The notes: generated by a model from the letters alone, not told the origin. A DNA stretch of 48,250 nt from a virus (IMGVR_UViG_3300025435_000029:1-48250); one strand, 5' to 3'. Positions 7,287-15,613 are shown, counted from the first letter of the stretch. Translations and numbers: made by a program.

Positions 7287-8115
7287 TGATCAGACCCGGA
7301 TCAAAGCTGTTGATCTCTCCCGGATAGCCATAGGGATTGCACACTATCCTGGTCTGGCCAATGTGATAGTCAAAACAGCTGTGCGTGTGTCCGTGAGTCC
7401 ACAGAGCAATCTGAGGATGGTCAAGGATCAGATCATCAAGATTGCTGGCAAAAGCTCCATTCATCAGCTGATGCTGCGGCCCACGATACTGCGGTGCTAT
7501 GCTGCTGAAGCTGGGGCAGTGATGACTCACCACCACAGTTTTGCCGGTGTGTGCACTCAGTTCACGGCTGAGCCACTGCACATCGCTATAGTGCTTGGCC
7601 AATGCAGTCTGCGGTCGCAGACTGTGACTGCTGCACAAGGGGTCCAGCGTCTGCTGTGGCTCGGTGATCACACGAAAGTCGTGCATGGCCGTGTGAGCCA
7701 CCTGCAGTGTCAGGGGATCTCTGTTGTTGAAATCTGTCCACAGACTCACACCAAGAAATGTCACATCCTCCACCACCACGCGATCCTGATCGCAGACTGC
7801 AATGTTGGGATAGTGCTGCATCTCCTGTTTCAGCAGATCAATGGTGCGATCCCAGCGGCCGTGATAGTGCTCGTGGTTACCTGCCACATATATCACCTGT
7901 GCCCAGTTGTGGTTCACATGCTGCCAGAAGTCGCGATAGCACTGGGCTTTGTGAGCATTCTCAGCATTGTTTGGCAGCGGGCCTCTGGGATGCCGGTAGA
8001 TGTGCTCTGCCACAGCAATGTCCCCACCGAGAAGTAGCACCGTGCTGCCCAGATTCTCAATCAAAGGCGGCGCTCTGAACTCCATGTGTAGATCTGAAAT
8101 CACCTGTATTTTCAT
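7276..8115 (-). CDS. Calcineurin-like metallophosphoesterase
   Basis: A 279-residue protein with the full metal-binding set: SDLHME (residues 8-13), GGDIA, GNHEHY, SHHCP and GHTHSC. These give a two-metal phosphoesterase; the substrate may be a nucleotide, cyclic nucleotide or nucleic acid end and cannot be fixed. ATG 8115 overlaps the upstream stop as ATGA, so the gene is coupled to two small membrane proteins and a second phosphoesterase. The C-terminus GYPGEINSFDPGLIIEV is of the type seen in predicted phage phosphoesterases. Confidence 0.85.
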   Translation of the reverse strand: MKIQVISDLHMEFRAPPLIENLGSTVLLLGGDIAVAEHIYRHPRGPLPNNAENAHKAQCYRDFWQHVNHNWAQVIYVAGNHEHYHGRWDRTIDLLKQEMQHYPNIAVCDQDRVVVEDVTFLGVSLWTDFNNRDPLTLQVAHTAMHDFRVITEPQQTLDPLCSSHSLRPQTALAKHYSDVQWLSRELSAHTGKTVVVSHHCPSFSSIAPQYRGPQHQLMNGAFASNLDDLILDHPQIALWTHGHTHSCFDYHIGQTRIVCNPYGYPGEINSFDPGLIIEV

Positions 8116-8240
8116 TGCACCCCCTGCAACATGTAACCAAGGACCTGTCCAGCCCAGGTATCACAGCCCAGTGATCCTGCTGCCCAGGCCACTGCCATGG
8201 ATATCAGAATCATCATCAGCAGATTCCACATGCTGTTCAT
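8112..8240 (-). CDS. Very small membrane protein, 42 aa
   Basis: ATG 8240 and the stop at 8112 are both part of ATGA overlaps with its neighbours. The product MNSMWNLLMMILISMAVAWAAG has one strong membrane helix (residues 4-24) and a short soluble tail. The double coupling is good support for such a short gene. Role unknown; perhaps a partner of the next membrane protein. Confidence 0.65.
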   Translation of the reverse strand: MNSMWNLLMMILISMAVAWAAGSLGCDTWAGQVLGYMLQGVQ

Positions 8241-8527
8241 CGCAGCAACAGCCTCAACAAACCCATGGTGTCTATGCCGATCAGCATGATGAATGTGGCC
8301 AACATGCCCACGCTGCCTCGGCTCCAAGCACACCAAGCATAGGCCACATTGCCCGTGATCCACAGTGGATAGAGCCACATCCATGGTAGGTCTGGCACTG
8401 TGGTATTGAGTATTATGGCACAGACCAAACTGTCGGTCCAGCACAGTGCTTCTATGCAGAATCTCCATGGATTGCCATGCCAATCCTGTTTGATCCACTC
8501 CACTACACCACGCATGGGATCTATCAT
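8237..8527 (-). CDS. Inner-membrane protein, 96 aa
   Basis: MIDPMRGVVEWIKQDWHGNPWRF leads into three predicted membrane helices (about 25-41, 47-66 and 72-90). The pattern LYPLWITGNVAYAWCAWSRGSVGML resembles small membrane proteins of T4-like marine phages, some of which are loosely compared with nicotinamide-riboside transporters; I would not claim that activity. It starts and ends with ATGA overlaps. Confidence 0.7.
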   Translation of the reverse strand: MIDPMRGVVEWIKQDWHGNPWRFCIEALCWTDSLVCAIILNTTVPDLPWMWLYPLWITGNVAYAWCAWSRGSVGMLATFIMLIGIDTMGLLRLLLR

Positions 8528-9027
8528 CGCGGTATCAGCTGTTCAATGTGCCGAGGCGTGTAGTCCATCTTCTCCACACACACGTTGAAGTATCTCGGAT
8601 CATTTATTGAATAATCATGTGTGTGTCCGTGGACGTTATACTGTACTTTGAAACCTAAGCTGCTCTCATGTAAAGGCGCGTGGCTCAGCACGCAGTTGAA
8701 CTCTGGGAACTGGCGCCACATCAGTATCTTCTGGAAGCTGTTGTAGAGGTACGGGCTTTTCACATTGTCGTGATTGCCTAGGATCAGTCGCTTGTGACCG
8801 TTGAGCCTTTTCAGCGCAGAGTGGCCATCTCCCATGAAGACATCGCCCAGATGATAGACCTTGTCACCAGGGCGTACCACGCTGTTCCAGCGCTCAATCA
8901 TGTGCTCGTCCATCTCTTCCACAGAGGCAAAGCGGCTGCCTCTGATCAAATTTCCGTCGCTATCTTTGAAACCAAGGATGTTACGATGCCCAAAATGTGT
9001 GTCGCTCACCACCCAGATATCACTCAT
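8524..9027 (-). CDS. Small metallophosphoesterase (phage type)
   Basis: A 167-residue calcineurin-like phosphoesterase. SDTHFGHRNIL (8-18), HLGDVF, GNHDN, LSHAPLH and VHGHTHD are the metal ligands in order. This compact form is common in phages and is often annotated as phosphoesterase or hydrolase; its substrate is unknown. It heads a run of four ATGA-coupled genes ending with a second phosphoesterase. Confidence 0.85.
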   Translation of the reverse strand: MSDIWVVSDTHFGHRNILGFKDSDGNLIRGSRFASVEEMDEHMIERWNSVVRPGDKVYHLGDVFMGDGHSALKRLNGHKRLILGNHDNVKSPYLYNSFQKILMWRQFPEFNCVLSHAPLHESSLGFKVQYNVHGHTHDYSINDPRYFNVCVEKMDYTPRHIEQLIPR

Positions 9028-9209
9028 CGCACCAGACCCAGTCCCACCAGCAGTGCGATGTATTTGCTGCGTATGGCCAGATATTCACCCCATCCTATGA
9101 GACCCAGCACAGACACCGCAGCATAGTGCCATTGGGCACCATGCGCAATCCACAGCATGGCAATGGCCAAAACGCACGCCAACGGCAGCCAAGTGTTGAT
9201 AAATTGCAT
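9024..9209 (-). CDS. Small membrane protein, 61 aa
   Basis: ATG 9209 follows AGGA by 9 nt; GTG 9215 is an alternative. Two hydrophobic helices (LPLACVLAIAMLWIAHG, and IALLVGLGLV at the end) predict a two-pass inner-membrane protein. The stop overlaps the phosphoesterase start as ATGA. No family recognised. Confidence 0.6.
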   Translation of the reverse strand: MQFINTWLPLACVLAIAMLWIAHGAQWHYAAVSVLGLIGWGEYLAIRSKYIALLVGLGLVR

Positions 9210-9237
9210 GATCACAGTTCCTATAGCTACTCACTAA

Positions 9238-9516
9238 TTATATGCTGACAGAGATCACACTGTCTATGCGAAAACTACGCCATGCCTGTTGGTCTGTGAC
9301 CCATGCTGTCAACACTGCTTGTTTAGGCTGCGTGCTGCACAGCTGTGTAGTGCTCTGAGCGGTTGCTGGCAGGAGATCTGCTTTCAGCGTGCAGGGCATG
9401 CTGCGCAGCTCACCTGTGACCTTGGTGAAGGTCACCTGCACAGTGTGCTGTTGCAACAACTCCACAAGCTGTGTGCGACGAATCTGATTGTCTGCTGCCA
9501 ACTGCACTTCAGTCAT
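9238..9516 (-). CDS. Conserved SH3-like small phage protein
   Basis: A 92-residue protein with VQVTFTKVTGELRSMPCTLKADLLP and the end AWRSFRIDSVISVSI. This pair of motifs defines a small protein, predicted SH3-barrel-like, found widely in T4-like myoviruses. Its job is unknown, though the fold suggests nucleic-acid or protein binding. The start ATG 9516 overlaps the end of the upstream 55-aa membrane gene by 8 nt. Confidence 0.8.
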   Translation of the reverse strand: MTEVQLAADNQIRRTQLVELLQQHTVQVTFTKVTGELRSMPCTLKADLLPATAQSTTQLCSTQPKQAVLTAWVTDQQAWRSFRIDSVISVSI

Positions 9517-9676
9517 GGCGCGATTCCCAAATGGTCCAAAGTTGCACTAGCCCACGTCCCAACAGCCATCCAGCTGCCAAGGCACTCAGGGCCCTGACCA
9601 AACCATCTGCCACCACAGCCCAGATCACCAGCACTGCCATGCCCACGGCAATGCTCACTAGTGTGTGCATCAGCAT
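9509..9676 (-). CDS. Small two-helix membrane protein, 55 aa
   Basis: A strong AAAGGAG site lies before ATG 9676. The 55-residue product MLMHTLVSIAVGMAVLVIWAVV... has a hydrophobic helix at 5-22 and a second at 29-47, then a short polar tail (WESRHD). It overlaps the next gene by 8 nt. A competing frame over the same bases gives a Gly/His-rich product without membrane character and is rejected. Function unknown. Confidence 0.65.
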   Translation of the reverse strand: MLMHTLVSIAVGMAVLVIWAVVADGLVRALSALAAGWLLGRGLVQLWTIWESRHD

Positions 9677-9760
9677 TGACTCTGTCTCCTTTCAATTGGA
9701 CTTGCATTTTTCTTGGGTGGCATGGCTGTTGTGAGGTTGTGTTGTGCCTTTGCTGCTAGC

Positions 9761-10165
9761 TCACCACAGCCCAGTCGCTCCCTGGCCAGGGTCCATCTTG
9801 CCAGGGAAGCCCAAGAGAATGCGTTCCTCCAAGGTCAGCTTCTTGAGTGCCCGGGCCTTGCGAGCCTCAAGCTCAGCAGCCTCTCGAGCACGACGCTGTT
9901 CATCCTTCTTCTTATGTTCTGTGAACCATGACGTAATCAAATCCAAGGTAACACCTGCTTCCTTCTCATTGAGGAGGGCCATCACACCAGCTATACTGCC
10001 ATACAATTCAAGGCAGGTCAAGACTCCACACAGCATGGCGTCACGCTCGGCCAGTTCAGCCTTGAGAACGTCGATCTCCTTGTGCAGTGGTCCAGTGATC
10101 TTCTGCTCGTGACGACGAGCAGCTTCGGCACGTTCTTCAGCAGTTTCATCTGTGATGCAGGGCAT
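9761..10165 (-). CDS. Coiled-coil phage protein, 134 aa
   Basis: ATG 10165 follows AAGGAG by 6 nt and is chosen over an upstream ATG. The protein starts MPCITDETAEERAEAARRHEQK and has two long charged helices (1-50 and 80-115), consistent with a coiled coil. Proteins starting MPC with a similar acidic helix are frequent in phages and have no known role. It is the last gene before a 25-bp palindrome and a change of operon. Confidence 0.6.
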   Translation of the reverse strand: MPCITDETAEERAEAARRHEQKITGPLHKEIDVLKAELAERDAMLCGVLTCLELYGSIAGVMALLNEKEAGVTLDLITSWFTEHKKKDEQRRAREAAELEARKARALKKLTLEERILLGFPGKMDPGQGATGLW

Positions 10166-10184
10166 AGCTGTCTCCTTGTTCAAT

Positions 10185-10209
10185 GACCACTGTGAGACTC
10201 ACAGTGGTC
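10185..10209. repeat. 25-bp perfect palindrome between genes
   Basis: Twelve-base arms (10185-10196 and 10198-10209) flank a single base. It lies between the SPFH gene and the coiled-coil gene, both minus strand. With no T-run it may be an operator, mRNA processing site or factor-dependent terminator. Confidence 0.6.
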
Positions 10210-10224
10210 AGCTCCGGCACCAGT

Positions 10225-11220
10225 CTACTTCTTGACCAGGTCCAATCCAGCACCCAGACCCAAGCGATTCAGCAAGCTGTCAATCCAACCTTGGCCCACT
10301 GATGTGATGCTGCTGGGCAGGGCAGGCACAGCCCCATTCCACTTCTTGATGGCCTCAGCCCGGGCATTGATCACATTGATTTCTGCTGTCACACGCTGAT
10401 AGTCCACAGCTGGCATCATGGCAGCCGCAGCCTGAGCACGCTGAGTGGCCACAAACACTGCATCAATGCTTTTCTGAATCTCGTCAGTGTAGGCCAGGGT
10501 ACCCGAATAGCCCATGTAGTCAATGGTGATGCCTTTTTCACCAAAGTGCTTGGTAATGTTGTTTCGCACAGTGTTCATGATGTCAGCGGCACGAGCGTTG
10601 CCTTCCACAAAGCTCAAACCCATGAACTGCTGACTGAGCTCGGCTTGCACAGCACCACGAACCACAGTGTCCATGATTTCACTGAGACTCTTGCCCTGAG
10701 CCGTGCTGGCAAACTGGCTGGCCACATCAGTGAACTGCTGGTTCTTGGTACCAAACCAGTAGAGAAAGGTGGCTGCATCCTCTTCCTTGACCATGGCACC
10801 AATGCTGATGCCAGCACCAATGGTGATGCCCTCTCGGCTCTGGAATTGGAAGCCTTCGCGACGGCTGCTGGTGCCTCGATCCGTGGCATCCACCCATTCA
10901 CGCATGTAGGGAGTGCGATCCACCAGGATCAACAGCACACTGGGCACATAGTAGTCTGCAGCACCCCAGTTGGGATTGTTGATCTTGATGTGTGGCACCA
11001 TGAATCGCTTGGTGGCCACCTTGGCATCGTCCAGAAACTTCTTGCTGCCAAAATTGGTTTGGCTGCTTTTGTTGTCACCCACCACTGGAATGGCAAATGC
11101 ACTCTGGTTGGCCTGGATCATGACAAATTCAGGCGAATCGGTTCGTTCGTAGTAGGCAAGGGCAGGATGGGCTGCCAGTGCAGAGATGGCAAACACACTG
11201 CCAAGTAGAAACTGTTTCAT
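10225..11220 (-). CDS. SPFH/prohibitin-like exported protein
   Basis: A 331-residue protein with a clear signal peptide (MKQFLLGSVFAISALAAHPALA, cut about residue 22). The body has the alternating strands and long Ala/Gln-rich C-terminal helix (IDAVFVATQRAQAAAAMMP, then AEINVINARAEAIKKW) of the SPFH/band-7 family, which forms ring-like membrane scaffolds. Phage SPFH proteins have been noted in large genomes, with suggested roles at the host membrane. The next gene upstream (96 aa) encodes a membrane protein 4 nt away and may be its partner. The family call rests on pattern, so it is moderate. Confidence 0.6.
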   Translation of the reverse strand: MKQFLLGSVFAISALAAHPALAYYERTDSPEFVMIQANQSAFAIPVVGDNKSSQTNFGSKKFLDDAKVATKRFMVPHIKINNPNWGAADYYVPSVLLILVDRTPYMREWVDATDRGTSSRREGFQFQSREGITIGAGISIGAMVKEEDAATFLYWFGTKNQQFTDVASQFASTAQGKSLSEIMDTVVRGAVQAELSQQFMGLSFVEGNARAADIMNTVRNNITKHFGEKGITIDYMGYSGTLAYTDEIQKSIDAVFVATQRAQAAAAMMPAVDYQRVTAEINVINARAEAIKKWNGAVPALPSSITSVGQGWIDSLLNRLGLGAGLDLVKK

Positions 11221-11224
11221 GGGA

Positions 11225-11515
11225 TCAGTCCTTGTGATTGGGATTGAGCAGGAGCCGAACTGGGCCTCGCCAGATCAGCCACAGCGCCAAGGCCAGCAGT
11301 GGCACAGTGACATAGCTGCTGACGCCGCCACCAGCAAATGCCTGACTCACCATCTGTGTGCCCACAAAGGCACTGTTGCTGTCAGTGAGCTGTTGTGCAG
11401 CCACGGGACCGCTGATCAGCGGACTCACCATGTTGTGAGCTGTGTCGGCAGCTCTATAGGCCATGACAGCACCCAGACTCAGCACTGCACGCACCGCTAG
11501 ATTCACACCAGTCAT
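11225..11515 (-). CDS. Membrane protein paired with the SPFH protein
   Basis: A 96-residue protein behind an AAGGAG site. It has an N-terminal hydrophobic segment (LAVRAVLSLGAVMAYRAA) and a second helix near the end (VTVPLLALALWLIW). The middle is Gly/Ala/Ser-rich. It ends 4 nt before the SPFH-like gene, so the two are probably co-expressed. Function unknown. Confidence 0.65.
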   Translation of the reverse strand: MTGVNLAVRAVLSLGAVMAYRAADTAHNMVSPLISGPVAAQQLTDSNSAFVGTQMVSQAFAGGGVSSYVTVPLLALALWLIWRGPVRLLLNPNHKD

Positions 11516-11582
11516 TTCGCTACTCCTTGTGTTGCTATGAGAATATAAACATGACTTCAGCAGCAGTCAACTGCCAACCAGT

Positions 11583-11741
11583 CTAATGGCAGATCCGCTG
11601 AATGTCCTCTGCAGTGCGCTGGGTCTGTGCCAGCTGTATGCGACATTGGTTCACACTCCAGTCACTGATGACCATAGCCACAAGCGCTGACACAAAAAAT
11701 GCAACACACAGCACCATGTACCACTTGAGATCACTATGCAT
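11583..11741 (-). CDS. Single-pass membrane protein, 52 aa
   Basis: ATG 11741 follows AAGGAG. The protein MHSDLKWYMVLCVAFFVSALVAMVIS has one membrane helix (7-26) and a soluble C-terminal part with Cys and Gln. It overlaps the upstream gene's end by 8 nt. The layout of short N-terminus, one helix and 25-residue tail resembles small phage spanin- or holin-like proteins, but nothing proves this. Confidence 0.6.
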   Translation of the reverse strand: MHSDLKWYMVLCVAFFVSALVAMVISDWSVNQCRIQLAQTQRTAEDIQRICH

Positions 11742-12066
11742 GGCTTGAGTGCTCCTTGAGTTGACAATCCCGAATCTCGTGGTCCCACTGTGTGGTTTCA
11801 CTGTGTGCACAGTGAAATGCATCAGAACCCTGCTGACCCCAGACACACACACTGGGTCCTGACCAGTGGTCTGTGAGACTCACAATGTGAAACACCAGAT
11901 CACTGGGTTCTCGCAGATCCTCGACCATGCCCATGAGATCAATTTGCACTCTGCGGCTCAGCTGTTGCGCTGTGTCTGGGTCTGTGTCATGCCATATCAG
12001 CTTGCAGGGCCTGACCCAGCTTTTGAGCCATCTGTAGCTGTATCTCAATCGCCATTGCCAAGTCAT
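11734..12066 (-). CDS. Unknown 110-aa protein downstream of RNA ligase
   Basis: ATG 12066 sits 6 nt after AAGGAGG and overlaps the RNA ligase stop as ATGA. The protein starts with a basic, aromatic stretch (MTWQWRLRYSYRWLKSWVRP). The middle (VQIDLMGMVEDLREPSDLVFHIVSL) is amphipathic and the end is His/Cys-rich (DAFHCAHSETTQWDHEIRDC). A metal-binding role is conceivable. A competing frame with a 27-residue product begins 4 nt away but has poor spacing. Confidence 0.6.
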   Translation of the reverse strand: MTWQWRLRYSYRWLKSWVRPCKLIWHDTDPDTAQQLSRRVQIDLMGMVEDLREPSDLVFHIVSLTDHWSGPSVCVWGQQGSDAFHCAHSETTQWDHEIRDCQLKEHSSHA

Positions 12067-13244
12067 GCATCGCCTCCTTGTGATTCATAGCTCCAATGGT
12101 GTCCGTCCCAGAGACTGCGCACACTGTCCACTCGAGTCTGGGTGCCCAGATTCTTGCGTATCTGTGCCAAGACCAGTTGCCGCGGATCCTTGCCATCAAA
12201 GCGTGCAAACACATAGGGCGGTGCAAAGGCATCACTGTCACGAATTGTGGGCAACCAGTTCACAGCAAAGCTCTTGCGGTCCAGCCCCGAGGCCACCACG
12301 GTTTGAAAATAGCGCTCATACCGCTCCACACTGTGGGCCACACCCTGCCAAAATGCAGCTTCAAACTGCTCCACCCGCTGCAGATCACACTGTGGCAAAA
12401 AGGCCTTGACATCATCCATGTGTTCATTGACCATGAGATCAATCACATGCTTTTCTTGGTTGAGGCTGTCCTTGGCACGATGCATGCTCACATAGGATTC
12501 AGATTTGATCTTGACCATGTGGCCATCGTGAAACCGTATGATCCAGCCCTCTTGTCCCTGCAGGCTGCGAGTTTCGGCCACCAGTGCCTGCATGCTGTCA
12601 GCAGTGCCCTGGTAGGCACGCACCACTTCCACGTCATAGGCCGCGCCATAGGTCAGCAGCTGCTGATAGCTCTTGTAATGGCCCGTGTTGTTGTCACGAA
12701 TGGCAATCAGCACCAGGCGATCCTCGGGATAGTCAATCACAATGCGCTGTTTGCGGCTGCACCATTCAAAGATCGGTGTTTGACCACGCTCGATATGCAG
12801 GCGTATGAAGTCGTCATAATTGGGATGCTGAGCCACCCAGACCTCAGCCTGCATGGCCACTTCGGTCAAGCCCATCTTGGTGCCAAGGCGATAATCCTGA
12901 CCCAGAGGTATGGGCCTGACCATGCTGCCATCCATTTTGACCAATATCACATGCGGTTGGCTGAGATCGATCTGATCCAACTGGGTCTCAGCACGTTCTC
13001 CTGCGTTGAAGAATTTGTGCAGCGGGCGGCTGATCAAAAAACCATTGGTATCAAAAATCAGTCCGCGACACTCACGACGCACTGCATCTGCCACAGTGTG
13101 CACTGCCGGGAAGGTATCGGGCCCACTGACCACATAGTTGATCACCGTGCCCCAGTCACGTGCAGCCACGATATAGTCATCGCAGCCCTGCACAGCAGGC
13201 AGCACGTCATTGATGTGAGTGATTGCAGGAAAAGCATAGCGCAT
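12063..13244 (-). CDS. rnlA: T4 Rnl1-type RNA ligase
   Basis: A 393-residue ATP-dependent RNA ligase. The nucleotidyl-transfer motif I is VKMDGS, with the adenylated Lys at about residue 103 (T4 Rnl1 uses Lys99). RRECRGLIFD and PLHKFFNAGE before it, EGWIIRF (motif IV) and VKIKSESYV (motif V) follow the family order. Rnl1 joins 5'-phosphate and 3'-OH RNA ends; in T4 it reseals tRNA cut by the host anticodon nuclease, together with polynucleotide kinase-phosphatase. Those two activities are encoded at 20344 and 20903. It starts at ATG 13244 after AAGGAG and is coupled to the next gene. Confidence 0.9.
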   Translation of the reverse strand: MRYAFPAITHINDVLPAVQGCDDYIVAARDWGTVINYVVSGPDTFPAVHTVADAVRRECRGLIFDTNGFLISRPLHKFFNAGERAETQLDQIDLSQPHVILVKMDGSMVRPIPLGQDYRLGTKMGLTEVAMQAEVWVAQHPNYDDFIRLHIERGQTPIFEWCSRKQRIVIDYPEDRLVLIAIRDNNTGHYKSYQQLLTYGAAYDVEVVRAYQGTADSMQALVAETRSLQGQEGWIIRFHDGHMVKIKSESYVSMHRAKDSLNQEKHVIDLMVNEHMDDVKAFLPQCDLQRVEQFEAAFWQGVAHSVERYERYFQTVVASGLDRKSFAVNWLPTIRDSDAFAPPYVFARFDGKDPRQLVLAQIRKNLGTQTRVDSVRSLWDGHHWSYESQGGDA

Positions 13245-13338
13245 GCCTCAGTGCTCCTTGTGTATCCAAACTCTAGCATCTCTGTATCACATGTCAAGAG
13301 CCATGCTGCAGGAATCTCAGGAATGGCCAGTCACTGCG

Positions 13339-14169
13339 TCACAATCCAAGGCAATTCTGCTGATACAGCTGGGTACAGGAGTGTCCTTGCTGTGTTTGAC
13401 CAGTGTGGCAATTCAGTGCCAGAACTGGAAGAAATTGATCATCTGCATATTTCATCACAAACCAATGACCCTGATGCGTTTCTACCAATGCTGTGGTGCT
13501 TTCACAAAAGTCTCCACAATTCAAATACCAAATGCCGTTGATGTCTCTGATATTCATGCTGTGAATGTGGCCACAGATCACACCATCGCAGCCCTGCTGA
13601 CGAGCATAGGCTGCGAGATTTTCTTCAAAGCTGCTGATGAAGGTCATGGCCTGTTTGACACTGCGTTTGGCCCAGGCACTGAGGCTCCAGGGCTGTGCAC
13701 CCAACCACCGTTGGATTTTGGTCAACAGTCTGTTGAGCCATATCAGCCAATCATAGGCCCAGCTGCCCGCATGCATCAGCCACTTGGCTCGCTGCATCAC
13801 TGTGTCAAACTGATCGCCATGCAGCACCAGATAGCGCTTACCGTTGACAGTGCGATAGACTGTGCGGTCACAGAGGCGTATGTTGCCCAGATCCAATGAT
13901 CCAAAACTGCGCAGAAACTCATCATGATTGCCAGGCAGATAAGTCACAACAGTGCCCTTGCGAGCCTGACGCAGCAGTTTTTGAATCACGTTATTGTGCG
14001 ATTGTGGCCAGTACCAGCTGCGATTCAAGGCCCAGCCGTCTATGATGTCACCCACTAGAAACAGCTGATCTGTTTCCATTGTCCGCAGCCAGGCCAGCAG
14101 TGCGTCAGCATTGCAGTGGCGTGATCCCAGATGCACATCACTGATCCACACACTGCGATAGTGCATCAT
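13339..14169 (-). CDS. LpxH-like metallophosphoesterase
   Basis: A 276-residue phosphoesterase with WISDVHLGSRHCN (8-20), VGDIIDGW, PGNHDE, HGDQFD and CGHIHS. The order and the HGDQFD spacing match UDP-2,3-diacylglucosamine pyrophosphatase-like enzymes of Gram-negative bacteria, which act in lipid A synthesis. Some relatives have other substrates, so lipid A remodelling is only a suggestion. The start ATG 14169 overlaps the upstream stop as ATGA. The last 40 residues are Gln/His-rich and probably disordered. It is the third phosphoesterase in the window. Confidence 0.8.
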   Translation of the reverse strand: MMHYRSVWISDVHLGSRHCNADALLAWLRTMETDQLFLVGDIIDGWALNRSWYWPQSHNNVIQKLLRQARKGTVVTYLPGNHDEFLRSFGSLDLGNIRLCDRTVYRTVNGKRYLVLHGDQFDTVMQRAKWLMHAGSWAYDWLIWLNRLLTKIQRWLGAQPWSLSAWAKRSVKQAMTFISSFEENLAAYARQQGCDGVICGHIHSMNIRDINGIWYLNCGDFCESTTALVETHQGHWFVMKYADDQFLPVLALNCHTGQTQQGHSCTQLYQQNCLGL

Positions 14170-15194
14170 AGATTGAACAGTGCTTGCACCATATGCAGTC
14201 CTTTGATGATCTTGTGTCTGTCTGAATCAGCGCGTGCCTGTGCCTCGGGTGTCTGAGCCTTGTGGCGTTTGGCACTGTTGACATCTGCCATGGCCTTGGC
14301 TTCATAGCGCTGCACAAACTTGGTGACAAAATCATCAGCATCTCTGAAGCCAGACAGTTGGCCCCGACCATACAGACCATTGGCAGCAAAGCTGCGAGCC
14401 AAACCTCGTATGGCATTGACCAACTTGCTGATCTTGACATCTTGTGGATCATTGCCGGGATACTGTGCCAACAGCGGATCTATTTTTGCCTGGCTGGGAT
14501 CCTGCCCAGTTATGGTCTGATATTGGTTGGTCAATATGTCGCGTATGAATGTGCGAGGATTGGTACTGATGGTTTGAACCACTGTGTCCTTTTGCTTGCT
14601 GAACGGCACATGTTGGCCATGCAGTGTTTTGAACTGCACCCCCGCATGCTGTATGCTCATGTCCAACAGTTCACCCAACACACTGTAGAAATTGCCAGCC
14701 AACAGGCCCTTGACTCCGCGTTCTGGTGTGGCTCTGGCCGCACCCCAATCCTGCAGACGCGGCGGATGCCACATGAAGTCAACCTGTACGTATTGATCTG
14801 GGCCAATTGCTATAATGGGATGGCCTGGTTTGCTTTGGCCCTGATGCACATAGCTGGGAGATCTGTCGCGAACAAATTCATCTGCCAGACGATTCCAATG
14901 GCTGCTGTATTGATAGTAGCTGGCACCTGGCAGATCCGGAGCAATGATCTGCAGATCAATGTCACCATAGATCTTGTGGGGATCTTCCTTGGCATCAATC
15001 TCATGATAGGTGCTGCTGCCTGTGGGGCGACCCAGCTGCACAGGGCCCTGATCCTGTGCAGCCAGCCAGGCATTGAAATCTGTTATGAAACGCTGTATCT
15101 GCGCCAATGCCAGCTTCACAGTTTCAGGACGGATCACAGTGTGCTGTGTGATTGCTGTGTCCCAACCGCCTTCTAGTAGGTCAAAGATTTTCAT
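14166..15194 (-). CDS. Nucleotidyltransferase-like protein
   Basis: A 342-residue protein. GRPTGSSTYHEIDA (55-68) followed by YGDIDLQII (Asp78, Asp80) and YVQVDFMW (Asp139) fits the polymerase-beta-like nucleotidyltransferase signature: Gly-Ser, two acidic residues, then a third Asp. The substrate is unknown. The C-terminal part (FIRDILTNQYQTITG; ISKLVNAIRGLARSF) is helical and ends in a charged segment. A TGTAAATA octamer lies 4 nt before ATG 15194, implying late, possibly leaderless expression. A virion or RNA-tailing role would be speculative. Confidence 0.6.
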   Translation of the reverse strand: MKIFDLLEGGWDTAITQHTVIRPETVKLALAQIQRFITDFNAWLAAQDQGPVQLGRPTGSSTYHEIDAKEDPHKIYGDIDLQIIAPDLPGASYYQYSSHWNRLADEFVRDRSPSYVHQGQSKPGHPIIAIGPDQYVQVDFMWHPPRLQDWGAARATPERGVKGLLAGNFYSVLGELLDMSIQHAGVQFKTLHGQHVPFSKQKDTVVQTISTNPRTFIRDILTNQYQTITGQDPSQAKIDPLLAQYPGNDPQDVKISKLVNAIRGLARSFAANGLYGRGQLSGFRDADDFVTKFVQRYEAKAMADVNSAKRHKAQTPEAQARADSDRHKIIKGLHMVQALFNL

Positions 15195-15198
15195 CTGC

Positions 15199-15206
15199 TA
15201 TTTACA
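15199..15206 (-). promoter_or_regulatory. Late-type promoter TGTAAATA
   Basis: TGTAAATA on the minus strand, 4 nt before the ATG at 15194, the same close spacing as at 2399. No Shine-Dalgarno lies between. Confidence 0.5.
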
Positions 15207-15240
15207 CTGGTGCAGGCTGTGGACAGTGCACATGTGGCAA

Positions 15241-15435
15241 TCAGTGTTTCAAGCAGATGGCAGAGCTGGTGTCGCCTTTGGTGGGAATAAAGCTGCCACC
15301 ACTTTCTGTGCAGCGATTCATAGCATCGTAGTAGAGTTGGTTGTTGCTGCTCACTGTGTAGGTGCAGCCCCCCACTCCAGCACAGGCAATCACCACTGTG
15401 GCCACAGTGATCAACAACGTGGTATGTAGACTCAT
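15241..15435 (-). CDS. Small predicted lipoprotein
   Basis: A 64-residue protein: MSLHTTLLITVATVVIAC is a signal sequence with a lipobox-like VIAC (Cys18). The mature part has further Cys residues and a Gly/Ser-rich ESGGSFIPTKGD. A TAGGA site lies about 10 nt before ATG 15435. It may be an outer- or inner-membrane lipoprotein, such as a spanin subunit or superinfection factor; neither can be shown. Confidence 0.6.
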   Translation of the reverse strand: MSLHTTLLITVATVVIACAGVGGCTYTVSSNNQLYYDAMNRCTESGGSFIPTKGDTSSAICLKH

Positions 15436-15436
15436 T

Positions 15437-15613
15437 TTATTTTTTTCCTATTTTATCCGTAATTTTAATTCTTTCTTTGGCAATTTGTTCAAGGAGATTG
15501 CCAAGGTCAAATTCTCTGTTCCATTCAAGAACTTTGGAATACTTTTCATCAAACAGTTTAAGGTCTTTTTTCATCTTTTGGTTATTCATGACCAACAGGC
15601 TCACTAGACTCAT
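15437..15613 (-). CDS. Small basic coiled protein, 58 aa
   Basis: ATG 15613 overlaps the previous frame's stop as ATGA, and the stop TAA at 15437 is 1 nt from the next start. The product is Lys/Glu-rich and helical (MKKDLKLFDEKYSKVLEWN; LLEQIAKERIKITDKIGKK). Base use is AT-rich compared with its surroundings, as for the whole 15.4-17.7 kb block. No family recognised. Confidence 0.6.
   Translation of the reverse strand: MSLVSLLVMNNQKMKKDLKLFDEKYSKVLEWNREFDLGNLLEQIAKERIKITDKIGKK

Noticed and set aside
9513-9707. A 64-codon frame ending in ATGA overlap with 9516
   Set aside because: The other frame at the same place has AAAGGAG, an ATG and a clear membrane helix pair.
12096-13541. A 481-codon open frame on the plus strand
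   Set aside because: It is the mirror of the RNA ligase gene, which has full family motifs and a good start.
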